DNA from: Candidatus Roizmanbacteria bacterium UBA6242
Lineage (GTDB): Bacteria; Patescibacteriota; Microgenomatia; UBA1406; GWC2-37-13
Assembly: GCA_002440905.1 (NCBI GenBank)
Contig: DJWA01000005.1
Coordinates: 1-16,026, forward strand
Length of the DNA stretch: 16,026 nt
Direction: 5' to 3'
The number at the start of each line of letters is the position of its first letter. The first letter of the stretch is position 1. The position numbers were made by a program, and so were the translations under genes. The notes under the pieces were generated by a model. That model saw nothing but the letters and a program-made list of their open reading frames with translations. It was not told where the DNA came from and ran no database searches. Positions 1-6,681 of this stretch are shown here, one piece after another.

Positions 1-196
1 CTGTTTTTCCAGTTGAGGATTTTTTTGTCCCAGGGAGTGGGATTGAACTTGGGACAACAAACCGGTACCGTATTGCTTTTCATAAAAAATAATTAATTAT
101 TAACTTATTGGATATTAAGGATAGTATTTTTGTAAGAAAAGTCAAGGTTGTCTCAATCTTACTAATATGTAAATAGTAATAGTTTATGTAAGCCCA
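1..196. other. Non-coding left edge with hairpin and tRNA-like sequence
   Basis: No convincing gene lies here. An 8-bp inverted repeat (TTGTCCCA at 26-33 and TGGGACAA at about 51-58) encloses a 17-nt loop that reads like the T-loop region of a tRNA on the minus strand (GTTCAATC), but the flanking bases cannot form a T stem. The A-run on the minus strand lies on the wrong side of the hairpin for a normal intrinsic terminator of the gene ending at 197. It may be a decayed tRNA fragment or an unrelated structured 3' region. The rest is AT-rich. Confidence 0.35.
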
Positions 197-943
197 TCAA
201 AACCCTAGAATAAGCTTCAATCCAAGGAAAGATCCCAAAAGGACAAAAACGATCTTAATAGTTTTATTGCCTTTGTAACTGCCGAGTTTTGATCCAATGA
301 AACCGCCCAAAGCACCTCCGATTACAGCCGGAATCGTTAACCCTAAATCATAGAACCCGCTTTTGACGTAGAGAAATGACGAGAACAATACCCAAAAAAA
401 TACGATGAAGTAATAATGGCCAAGAGCGTCGATGAAATCGAAGCCCCTCGTGTGGAAGGTCGTGATCGTGAAGAGAATCCCATTGCCAGAACCAAAAAAG
501 CTTTCGTAAAAACCCAAAGCAAGGGCAAAAGGATATGAAGCCAGCTTTTGCAACGTTGAACGCTTTTTGTCGGTTTCCTTCAACCCCAGCCCCTTATTGA
601 GATACGTATAGACGACCAGACCGATAATGATCAGGCCTATAACTATTTCCAAATATCTTTGCTCTATATTGATGTTGGTTGCGACCCCAAGATAGACACC
701 GACAAAACCTATTAAGGTGAAAAATACCATAAAATACCAGTCCTTTTTCCTGTTCTTAAGATAATTGTATGAGGCGGGAAGGACCCAAAAAGCACCTGTT
801 ATCTGGTTGATGGCAATCGCTGTTGGCAGGCTTACGCCAAAGGAAATGAGCACCGGAAGGGTTATAATCGACGTGCCAGCGCCGGACATTGAACTTAAGA
901 TCGCCGCTAACAAAAACGTGAGGAATATAAGAATGGAATCCAT
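197..943 (-). CDS. TSUP (TauE/SafE-type) membrane transporter
   Basis: This 248-residue protein is nearly all hydrophobic, with about seven to eight predicted membrane helices. It has the two-fold repeat of the TauE/SafE (DUF81, TSUP) family. The first signature is the S20-G-A-G23 to P30 stretch, and the second is the G144-F-Y-E to G151-S-G-N-G155 stretch after a central charged loop (residues about 117-132). Family members export or import sulfite, sulfonates and other organic anions across the cytoplasmic membrane; the substrate cannot be read from sequence. Length matches the family (about 240-270). The ATG at 943 is 7 nt downstream of a perfect TATAAT (951-956), so the mRNA is probably leaderless. 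It is transcribed divergently from the FecR-like gene at 1076 and stands alone as a transcription unit. The stop is TGA, evidence for the standard code. The family call is firm; the substrate is unknown. Confidence 0.88.
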   Translation of the reverse strand: MDSILIFLTFLLAAILSSMSGAGTSIITLPVLISFGVSLPTAIAINQITGAFWVLPASYNYLKNRKKDWYFMVFFTLIGFVGVYLGVATNINIEQRYLEIVIGLIIIGLVVYTYLNKGLGLKETDKKRSTLQKLASYPFALALGFYESFFGSGNGILFTITTFHTRGFDFIDALGHYYFIVFFWVLFSSFLYVKSGFYDLGLTIPAVIGGALGGFIGSKLGSYKGNKTIKIVFVLLGSFLGLKLILGF

Positions 944-950
944 TTGGGAA

Positions 951-979
951 ATTATATCAGAGCGTGACTACGAGGATAA
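951..979 (-). promoter_or_regulatory. Promoter of the TSUP gene
   Basis: A perfect TATAAT on the minus strand (951-956) is preceded at 17 bp by a weak -35 (TTATCC, 974-979). Only 7 nt separate the -10 box from the ATG, so transcription should begin at or next to the A of the start codon. Confidence 0.6.
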
Positions 980-1059
980 ATATTTATACTGTGATTACAC
1001 ATATTCATATTCATAATTTGACTATCCCGACCATGATGGAACTTTGACTGATACATCAC

Positions 1060-1065
1060 TATAAT
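1060..1065 (+). promoter_or_regulatory. -10 box of the FecR-like gene
   Basis: TATAAT sits 10 nt before the ATG at 1076. A TTGACT occurs at 1044-1049, but the 10-bp spacer is too short for it to be a normal -35. The expected 5' leader is about 3-4 nt, with no Shine-Dalgarno sequence. Confidence 0.55.
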
Positions 1066-1075
1066 AGATCTATTC

Positions 1076-1732
1076 ATGAAGGACTTAAGAATACTAATAA
1101 TAGGTTTCCTTGTCGGCGTCGCGGCCGTATCCGGATTCACGGTTTTCAAGACCCAAGAACAATCGCCAGCGAAGGTTGTGGAAGAAACATCGCCGACCTC
1201 CACATTTTCCATAGAGCCGGCTCCGTCAGCGTCTATAAAAGGTACAATCACTGACCGCCAAGGAGAACTTCTATGGGAATCACGGGTGGCGACCGAACCG
1301 GCAAAACTGTTAGATAACGTTTTAATTCAACAAGGCGAACGGCTCGTTACCGGAGTCGATGGTTCGGTTGCGATTGATTTTCCGAGAGTCGGATCGATTT
1401 CCCTCGGTGAGGATTCGGACCTGTCATTTATCCAGACACTTCCCGTCAATTTTGTCGTTAAGCAAACGAAAGGTATTGTTAAGTACGAAATTGAAGGGGA
1501 CGTGCCCTTGTCAATAAGGATAAGAAGTGCGATTTTAATAAAAGATAATGGAATTGTCGAAGTTACCGTTACCGAGGGCGACTCCTTAATTAGCATCGCG
1601 CTCCTTGAGGGAACGGCGACTATCGGGTTTAACGATCTTGAATACGTCAGCCGAGTCTTTAACTTGAGGGAAGGGGAAACCTACGAATACGACAGCGACC
1701 AAAGGACGGCCATCAACATAAAGAATAAATAA
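1076..1732 (+). CDS. Membrane-anchored FecR-like domain protein
   Basis: This 218-residue protein has a single N-terminal membrane segment (about residues 5-22), a Ser/Pro/Thr/Glu-rich linker (about 25-52) and an all-beta C-terminal domain. The TGVDGSVAIDFP stretch (about 92-103) followed by GSISLGEDSDLSF matches the core of FecR/FecR-like domains, usually written as a TG-x-DG-x-V pattern followed by hydrophobic strands. In classical FecR the domain is periplasmic and signals to a sigma factor. Here there is no partner sigma or TonB receptor, so a structural or envelope-sensing role is as likely. It faces the GH18 gene convergently with only 3 nt between the two stop codons. The start is supported by the TATAAT 10 nt upstream. 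The fold call is moderate; the function is unknown. Confidence 0.68.
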   Translation: MKDLRILIIGFLVGVAAVSGFTVFKTQEQSPAKVVEETSPTSTFSIEPAPSASIKGTITDRQGELLWESRVATEPAKLLDNVLIQQGERLVTGVDGSVAIDFPRVGSISLGEDSDLSFIQTLPVNFVVKQTKGIVKYEIEGDVPLSIRIRSAILIKDNGIVEVTVTEGDSLISIALLEGTATIGFNDLEYVSRVFNLREGETYEYDSDQRTAINIKNK

Positions 1733-1735
1733 TAA

Positions 1736-2896
1736 TTAAAGTTTCTCTAGAGGATCTAGAATAGTCTCACCCTCGTAACCTAAAGCCCACAAAGCCAATC
1801 CGCCGAGTTTGTACTTTTTGACAAGTTTTACCTTCTCTTCAATTGCCCTTTCGTCCGGATAAAAAATCTGGTGGTAGGTGTTTGTTTCCTCGTTTTTGTA
1901 TATAAGATAAGACTCCTTCGCGATCGGGTCAAACTGGGCACTGCAGGTTGCGCATTCTTTCAATAATTTTTCAACCCTGAGGTTGCTGGCGGTTATACCT
2001 GATCCGGGAATGACGGCCGAAGCGGGGTCATCTTTTAACGTTTCCCATTCGTATCCGTATAGCGGAACCCCTAGGATTATTTTTCTGGGCTCTAAAATAT
2101 CAAGGGCAAGTTTGATCGAAGTTTCGGTATCAAATTCGGCAGTGACGCCGGCACCATTATTTGGGGCAACGGCTCCCGTTACCGATGAACCGGGGTAATG
2201 GAAATCATAGGTCATGAATATTACCTTGTCGACATATTCTGAAATTGCCTTAACGTCGATAAGGTAAGGCTTAAGCATTGCCGTCGGGGATACGTCGATA
2301 CTCAACTCGACCGTTTCATTTTTTCTATTTAATTCTTCATCAACCGTTTTCATGAAAGACGTAAAGCTTTGTCTTGCGGACTCAGACGCTATCGTCACGC
2401 TCTCAATGTCTATATTCACTCCTTCAAATCCATATTCGTCAATAATTGGGGAAATTTCATTTATTAAATTTTCAGCATGTTTGACTGGATCTGCCATAAG
2501 AAGATCGATCGTCTCCTGATCACCGCTAAAGATGACTAACGACCGGTTGATCCGTTTTTCTTTTGCGTTCTTTAAAATTGATGCTATTTTTTTAGACTGT
2601 AACATCAACCATCCCGGTTCGGTCTCTGTCGGTTTGGCCCGCTTCATGATTGTCCCGTCTTTATCGATTGTCAGACCAAAGTAACTGATTTCATCCAGGT
2701 CTTTGAAAAAATCGTCGCCCTCCCTATCGACAAGCCAGTAGGGTAAGAACCCGATCGCCTCCGGTTTCTCAAGTCCCAAAGGATTCAAAAACTTCTCCGC
2801 ATCAATAGAAGACTTTGCAAAATATCCGAGGGCGGTCACAAAGACGGCGACACCGATTCCAAGTCCAATAATAAATAACAGCAGTTTTTTGAACAT
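1736..2896 (-). CDS. GH18-type glycoside hydrolase, membrane-anchored (YaaH/SleL-like)
   Basis: This 386-residue protein has an N-terminal signal anchor (about 4-27) and then a TIM-barrel glycoside hydrolase family 18 domain. The active-site strand reads G156-F-E-G-V-N161-I-D163-I-E165. In the canonical DxxDxDxE motif the first two Asp are replaced by Glu158 and Asn161, while Asp163 and the catalytic acid Glu165 are kept. MTYDFHY (228-234) is the usual M-x-Y-D motif, and the LALWALGYEG segment holds the beta-8 Trp (W370). This subgroup includes spore-cortex and peptidoglycan N-acetylglucosaminidases and chitinase-like proteins, so an extracellular role in peptidoglycan or glycan trimming is likely but not proven. 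It starts 2 nt after the stop of the upstream alpha/beta hydrolase, with no ribosome binding site, which indicates one transcript and translational coupling. Two Cys (315 and 318) lie near the C-terminal third. Confidence 0.85.
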   Translation of the reverse strand: MFKKLLLFIIGLGIGVAVFVTALGYFAKSSIDAEKFLNPLGLEKPEAIGFLPYWLVDREGDDFFKDLDEISYFGLTIDKDGTIMKRAKPTETEPGWLMLQSKKIASILKNAKEKRINRSLVIFSGDQETIDLLMADPVKHAENLINEISPIIDEYGFEGVNIDIESVTIASESARQSFTSFMKTVDEELNRKNETVELSIDVSPTAMLKPYLIDVKAISEYVDKVIFMTYDFHYPGSSVTGAVAPNNGAGVTAEFDTETSIKLALDILEPRKIILGVPLYGYEWETLKDDPASAVIPGSGITASNLRVEKLLKECATCSAQFDPIAKESYLIYKNEETNTYHQIFYPDERAIEEKVKLVKKYKLGGLALWALGYEGETILDPLEKL

Positions 2897-2898
2897 AT

Positions 2899-3918
2899 TT
2901 ATTGCTCAAATTTTGACTTGTAAAAACCCATCGTTCGTTCCATAACCAAAGGCCACTCGCCCCGGTTGAAGTTGTGGTTTTCCCCAGGGTACGTATAATA
3001 CTCAACGTCTTTATCCATTTCCTTTAGCGTTTCAAATAGATTGTCAGACCATTTTTGGGGAACTTCTTCGTCAAGTTCGCCCTGGTTGATCATAATCGGT
3101 GCCTCTATCCAGTCGAGATAATTGGCAACCGAGTATTTGTTAACGTCGTAATCTTCTTCAAAATCGGCGACCAATTTTCTTAAGGATTTTCCGTAATCTT
3201 CGGCTTGATCGGTGTAGTAAAGAATCGAATAGGGGAATGGTTTTGAAACCGGCGCCCAAAGGACGGTTGGGTATTCCTTACCCGTTATCTCAAGTACCGA
3301 CAAGGCGATTTGTCCGCCATTTGAATGTCCCCAGAGTCCTATATGACTGTTGTCATACCGGACATTCATTGATTTCCCAGCCAGTGCTTGATTTAAATTC
3401 TTAATAGAGTTTATCTGCTCAATCGCGGTGACATAAGTCAAAAATCTGTCCTCCATCGGGTCGTTTGACCCTTTGTCAGAAAACCCGTAACCCAGAAAAT
3501 CTGGAGCCAAAGTTATAAATCCTTTTTGTGCCAGATATTCACCCCCGCGTCTAGTTCCTTCACCGATTGAGTATATCTCTACATCAACATATCCCCTGAT
3601 CATAACGATGACAGGGTATTCTCCAGGAATCTTGGGAACGTTCATCAAGCCGCTCACCTTTTTATCTCCCACATAGAAATAATAGAGATATGATACAAAA
3701 TCATCTTCGTCCTTTAGTTGCTTATCTATAGTGATTTCGCTTCCCAAAAAATCCGTCATCTTCAGTGCCGTATAGGTATATGCAGCTAGCTTTTTCTCAT
3801 CCAGAATCTTTCCTTTACCAACGGGAGATAATACCCGGCCATCGTCAAAATATTTTATTCCAAAATATGCGGCAATAATTATGGCGATAAAGAATAGAAA
3901 TATAATTATTTTTTTCAT
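2899..3918 (-). CDS. Alpha/beta hydrolase (prolyl-oligopeptidase/dienelactone-hydrolase type), membrane-anchored
   Basis: This 339-residue protein (from the ATG at 3918) starts with a strongly hydrophobic signal anchor (about 2-21) and has a C-terminal alpha/beta-hydrolase domain. The nucleophile elbow is G197-H-S199-N-G201. The acid is Asp283 in GELDEEVP, and His315 lies in GENHNF, a complete S9/DLH-like catalytic triad. The segment GVDVE-GYGFSDKG is the usual oxyanion and lid region. It probably hydrolyses a peptide or ester outside the membrane; the substrate is unknown. It is the first gene of a two-gene operon with the GH18 enzyme (2-nt gap). A longer frame begins with an ATG at 3927, but that codon lies 2 nt downstream of a TATAAT (3930-3935) and so would not be transcribed; the ATG at 3918 lies 11 nt downstream, matching other genes here. 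Confidence 0.85.
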   Translation of the reverse strand: MKKIIIFLFFIAIIIAAYFGIKYFDDGRVLSPVGKGKILDEKKLAAYTYTALKMTDFLGSEITIDKQLKDEDDFVSYLYYFYVGDKKVSGLMNVPKIPGEYPVIVMIRGYVDVEIYSIGEGTRRGGEYLAQKGFITLAPDFLGYGFSDKGSNDPMEDRFLTYVTAIEQINSIKNLNQALAGKSMNVRYDNSHIGLWGHSNGGQIALSVLEITGKEYPTVLWAPVSKPFPYSILYYTDQAEDYGKSLRKLVADFEEDYDVNKYSVANYLDWIEAPIMINQGELDEEVPQKWSDNLFETLKEMDKDVEYYTYPGENHNFNRGEWPLVMERTMGFYKSKFEQ

Positions 3919-3929
3919 GTATCTCATTA

Positions 3930-3935
3930 ATTATA
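3930..3935 (-). promoter_or_regulatory. -10 box of the alpha/beta hydrolase-GH18 operon
   Basis: A perfect TATAAT on the minus strand lies 11 nt upstream of the ATG at 3918. No good -35 is visible at 16-18 bp. Its position excludes the upstream ATG at 3927 as a usable start. Confidence 0.55.
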
Positions 3936-3996
3936 CTTTCTTGCTCTATAATCTAAAAACCTAAAGTAAGAATAAGGGAGTCTGATCGGTATTTAT

Positions 3997-5181
3997 TTAT
4001 CGGTCAAGAGTTGCTGACGTTGAAGCCTCAGGAGTCGGAGTAATACCTTTAATTACATTGCTGATAAATCTTTGTAGTCCTTTCCATTTGTCCTCACCTT
4101 CTTTGGGGACCAAAATATATTGGCGGTCATTTGATACTGAGTGCTCAAGGACGTTTTGATCGGACAAGACAACGGTTGTCGTCCTGTACTCGTCTGTATT
4201 ATCCGCCTCTCCTATAAATTTCTTTATTAAGCTTATCCCGATATCAGTCCTGACATCCTCCCGGAACTGGTCCATTAATGGGATTATCTTGGGAACAAAT
4301 CCAATAGATAAAACCCTATCCTTGACCGCCGTTATTATCTGTTGTTGTCTTTGGGCGCGGTTAAAATCCCCGCCGTCAGTCAATGAGTGCCTAGTCCTGG
4401 CATATTTGAGGGCGGTTTTCCCATCCATTTGAGTTATACCTTTTGTAAATTCCAGTTTCTCGTAGCGGCAGGGGAAAGCTAACTCGGGTTCCGACGTAGC
4501 ATTTTTGACAAATTCTTCTATTTTCGGATCCTCCTTAAATTTATTCTCCCGGTCGTCCGGAGAATCGGTTGGCGAAAGGTATGGTTTGGCCTTTTCAAAT
4601 AGTTCATCTTGACCGCAAAGATCTTTCTCCTTTCCTTCTATAGGGTACTCATCATCGGTAAATGACCGCGGTACGTCTACTTCTATACCGCCTAATATAT
4701 CTATCGCTTTGGTGAAGCCTTCAAAATTGACGCTCAAATAACCGTCGATTTCAAGCCCTGTGATCTGGGAAACGATCGTTTCTATAAGCTTGGCATCGTC
4801 TTCCTTACCCATAAATTTCCGGTCCAGCCCCGGGTAGTTTTGTGGATAGAGCTCTATCTGATAAACTGCGTTTATTTTCGTATGAAACCCTTCCTCGGTT
4901 TTTGTCGGAAGCTTAACCCACAGGTCACGGGGGATCGAAACGAGGGTGGCTTTCTTCGCCTTTATATCTATATGGGCGACCATCATTGTGTCTGTTAGAT
5001 ATGTCCCTTCGTGGGCGCCGCCTCCGTACCCCAAGAGAAGAAAATTGAAGGCGGTCTTTTCGGGGGGTGGCTTGACTACAGGTTGGTTTGAAGGTTTTTT
5101 TCCAAAGTAGTAGGATTTCAATGCATACGAAAGACCAAAAGCAAAAAGCACAGCCACGATGATTATTAAAACTTTCCTCAT
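3997..5181 (-). CDS. LytR-CpsA-Psr (LCP) family glycopolymer phosphotransferase
   Basis: This 394-residue protein has an N-terminal membrane anchor (about 3-22), a Pro-rich linker and an extracellular LCP domain. Family landmarks are visible: LLLGYGG (48-54), TDT with D64, SIPRDLWV with R85, KINAVY (102-107), GGIEVDVP (164-171), and the ALKYARTRH to DFNRAQRQQ block (R262, R264, D272, R275). LCP enzymes move undecaprenyl-linked glycopolymers onto peptidoglycan or other acceptors at the outer membrane face. Between about 175 and 245 there is a long insertion with two cysteines (C189, C238), absent from the minimal LCP domain. The C-terminus ends in a short Thr/Pro/Ser tail. The ATG at 5181 was chosen because a TATAAT lies 12 nt upstream and the residue run after it is a clean anchor; the longest frame, from 5226, would run through the promoter. 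Confidence 0.9.
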   Translation of the reverse strand: MRKVLIIIVAVLFAFGLSYALKSYYFGKKPSNQPVVKPPPEKTAFNFLLLGYGGGAHEGTYLTDTMMVAHIDIKAKKATLVSIPRDLWVKLPTKTEEGFHTKINAVYQIELYPQNYPGLDRKFMGKEDDAKLIETIVSQITGLEIDGYLSVNFEGFTKAIDILGGIEVDVPRSFTDDEYPIEGKEKDLCGQDELFEKAKPYLSPTDSPDDRENKFKEDPKIEEFVKNATSEPELAFPCRYEKLEFTKGITQMDGKTALKYARTRHSLTDGGDFNRAQRQQQIITAVKDRVLSIGFVPKIIPLMDQFREDVRTDIGISLIKKFIGEADNTDEYRTTTVVLSDQNVLEHSVSNDRQYILVPKEGEDKWKGLQRFISNVIKGITPTPEASTSATLDR

Positions 5182-5193
5182 AGGGATCAGATT

Positions 5194-5199
5194 ATTATA
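5194..5199 (-). promoter_or_regulatory. -10 box of the LCP gene
   Basis: TATAAT on the minus strand lies 12 nt before the ATG at 5181. The leader would be about 5-6 nt and has no Shine-Dalgarno sequence. No clear -35 is seen. Confidence 0.5.
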
Positions 5200-5263
5200 A
5201 TAGAAGTTTTTATACTTTTCAGGCAACGTTGTTATTACGGATCATTTGCAGACGATCAATCTC

Positions 5264-5299
5264 CGTAGGTAGAGTTTCCCTACCTATGTAATTAGGTAG
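5264..5299. repeat. Three alternating TAGGTAG/CTACCTA elements with mutually exclusive hairpins
   Basis: TAGGTAG (5266-5272), its reverse complement CTACCTA (5280-5286) and TAGGTAG again (5293-5299) lie 13-14 nt apart. The middle copy can pair with the left (9 bp counting one G-U, 7-nt loop) or with the right (7 bp, 6-nt loop), but not both. It could be paired operator half-sites or a switchable RNA element. Confidence 0.55.
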
Positions 5300-5457
5300 T
5301 ATCTTATCGGTGTCCACTAATAGAATATACATTCTTGACATCGAGCATCTGTAATTGTAATAAAAAGATCGCTTTCATTAGTCTGTTATATTGCAGTTGA
5401 TTATCGGTCTTATTTAATTGAATTGATGCCGTAAATAAACAGTCGATGGTCATATGA

Positions 5458-5483
5458 TTAGCATTCTTAAATTAAGATGCTAA
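5458..5483. repeat. AT-rich dyad in the divergent promoter region
   Basis: TTAGCAT (5458-5464) and ATGCTAA (5477-5483) form perfect 7-bp arms. Inside them CTTAA and TTAAG continue the symmetry, offset by a single unpaired T. There is no T-run after either side, so it is not a normal intrinsic terminator. An operator about 70 bp upstream of the 5554 gene is more likely. Confidence 0.5.
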
Positions 5484-5537
5484 GGTTCTTATCTGTTAAG
5501 TTACGTAAGTAAAAGGTAAGAATTGATTTTTATTTAA

Positions 5538-5546
5538 TGGTATACT
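5538..5546 (+). promoter_or_regulatory. Extended -10 promoter of the 375-aa/334-aa operon
   Basis: TGG-TATACT gives an extended -10 (TGn followed by a 5/6 match). The ATG at 5554 starts 7 nt after it, so the transcript is expected to be leaderless. No -35 match is found at 17 bp, as is usual for extended -10 promoters. Confidence 0.5.
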
Positions 5547-5553
5547 TTTTTTG

Positions 5554-6681
5554 ATGATTACAACCGCAATCATTTCAGCTGCCGCGATCGTCTTCACAAT
5601 CAGTAGTTATATCAACACCGGAGTTAATACTGCAAACCTTGCCTACGATAAAAAAGTTGTTGCCGAGTCACTCTCTGAAATGAACCAGACCGCCAAACTG
5701 CTTAAGGAAAAGGCGGAACTTGAGACCGACCCGGACTTGAGACAGAAAAAACTTCTCGTTGCCCAGAAACTTGAAGAGACCCATGAGAAAATGGATTCGT
5801 TGCAAGATACGATGATCACAAGAACCGCCCGCAAAGAATTTGCGTCCCTTGTCAAAGGGGCGGTCGTCGGGAATCTTGACCGGATTTCAAAGATAGGGGA
5901 GCTCGGTGGACAGATTGCCGGAACCATCGACGGTTCAATCGACACAACGGTTGCTATCAGGCAAACGGTCGGATCATCGACCGTTGATGACATCGCCATG
6001 TGGAAAGTAGCTGCCAAATCGAGTGAATCGATCGACCTTGAAATAGCCAAAGTGGAAGCTAGACAAAAAGCAAAAGAACTGGCTGGACTAAATGACGAGT
6101 TGGCCATGATGATTCGTGACCTTGACGAACAGGAAAAAGCTGACAAGATATCAAGTGAAGAATATGAAAAGAAGCTCGGGGGTATAGCAATCGAGAATCC
6201 TACCCGTTTCAATATCGACGAGCAGGATGCCCTTTCGGGATTGGATACCGACACTTCAAACCTTGGGGACACGGCTAAGAATAATGGCAACCATGAATTA
6301 AAAAAGGTCGACCCCGGGTCGATATTGGGGGACTGGGTAATTCTGAAGTGGAAGGACAATGTACCATCTTCGGCTTCAAAAGCACTCTGGAAGTATCGGT
6401 TTTATCGGTTTATGGAAAACGGCAAAGCAATCCAGAATTATGGGCATATATTTGAATTAAAATATACGCTTGATTCAATCGGCAAGGGAATGCTTGAAAT
6501 AACCAACGTGACCGGCGCACCCCAGGAATACCTTAATCAACAGGTCGTGCAGGAGCGATATTTTTCCCAGATCGGAAAAAAACAGTGCTTTCTTTTTGAC
6601 GGTGAGACAATTTATCTCTACCCAAAAGAAACTTGTGACCCCAATTCAACTGAACGTTATACTTTAAAACCGAGAAAATGA
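5554..6681 (+). CDS. Unrecognised membrane-anchored coiled-coil protein with C-terminal beta domain
   Basis: I do not recognise this 375-residue protein. It has an N-terminal hydrophobic segment (about 2-19) and a long charged helical region with heptad-like Leu/Ala spacing and many Glu/Lys (about 28-85 and 150-200). Between them is a Gly/Ile/Thr-rich stretch (about 95-140). The C-terminal domain (about 248-375) begins ILGDWVILKW and continues YRFMENGKAI, a pattern reminiscent of lipocalin-like small beta-barrels (a G-x-W strand followed by an F-x-x-N-G-K strand), but this is only resemblance. The two Cys of the C-terminal domain (in KKQCFLF and KETCDPN) could form a disulfide outside the cell. 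The start is the ATG at 5554; a TTG directly before it is part of the leader. It overlaps the next gene by 4 nt (ATGA), so the two are translated together and may form a complex. Confidence 0.7.
   Translation: MITTAIISAAAIVFTISSYINTGVNTANLAYDKKVVAESLSEMNQTAKLLKEKAELETDPDLRQKKLLVAQKLEETHEKMDSLQDTMITRTARKEFASLVKGAVVGNLDRISKIGELGGQIAGTIDGSIDTTVAIRQTVGSSTVDDIAMWKVAAKSSESIDLEIAKVEARQKAKELAGLNDELAMMIRDLDEQEKADKISSEEYEKKLGGIAIENPTRFNIDEQDALSGLDTDTSNLGDTAKNNGNHELKKVDPGSILGDWVILKWKDNVPSSASKALWKYRFYRFMENGKAIQNYGHIFELKYTLDSIGKGMLEITNVTGAPQEYLNQQVVQERYFSQIGKKQCFLFDGETIYLYPKETCDPNSTERYTLKPRK

Larger units (their letters stand above)
5182..5553. other. Divergent intergenic regulatory region
   Basis: This 372-bp gap between the LCP gene (-) and the 375-aa gene (+) holds no convincing open frame. 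It contains a TAGGTAG/CTACCTA/TAGGTAG cluster (5264-5299), a TTGACA at 5335-5340 with only a poor -10 after it, and a strong AT-rich dyad (5458-5483). It is by far the longest spacer without a gene or gene remnant in this otherwise compact window, which suggests it carries regulatory sites or a small RNA. A small RNA cannot be shown from sequence alone. Confidence 0.5.

Noticed and set aside
1044..1049. TTGACT as the -35 of the FecR-like gene
   Set aside because: The spacer to TATAAT would be only 10 bp, far below the 15-19 bp range.
5643..6359. Long open frame on the minus strand (about 238 codons) opposite the 375-aa gene
   Set aside because: It lies wholly antisense to a gene with its own promoter and coupled partner; its Ser-rich composition is the mirror of the Glu/Lys/Asp codons on the plus strand.
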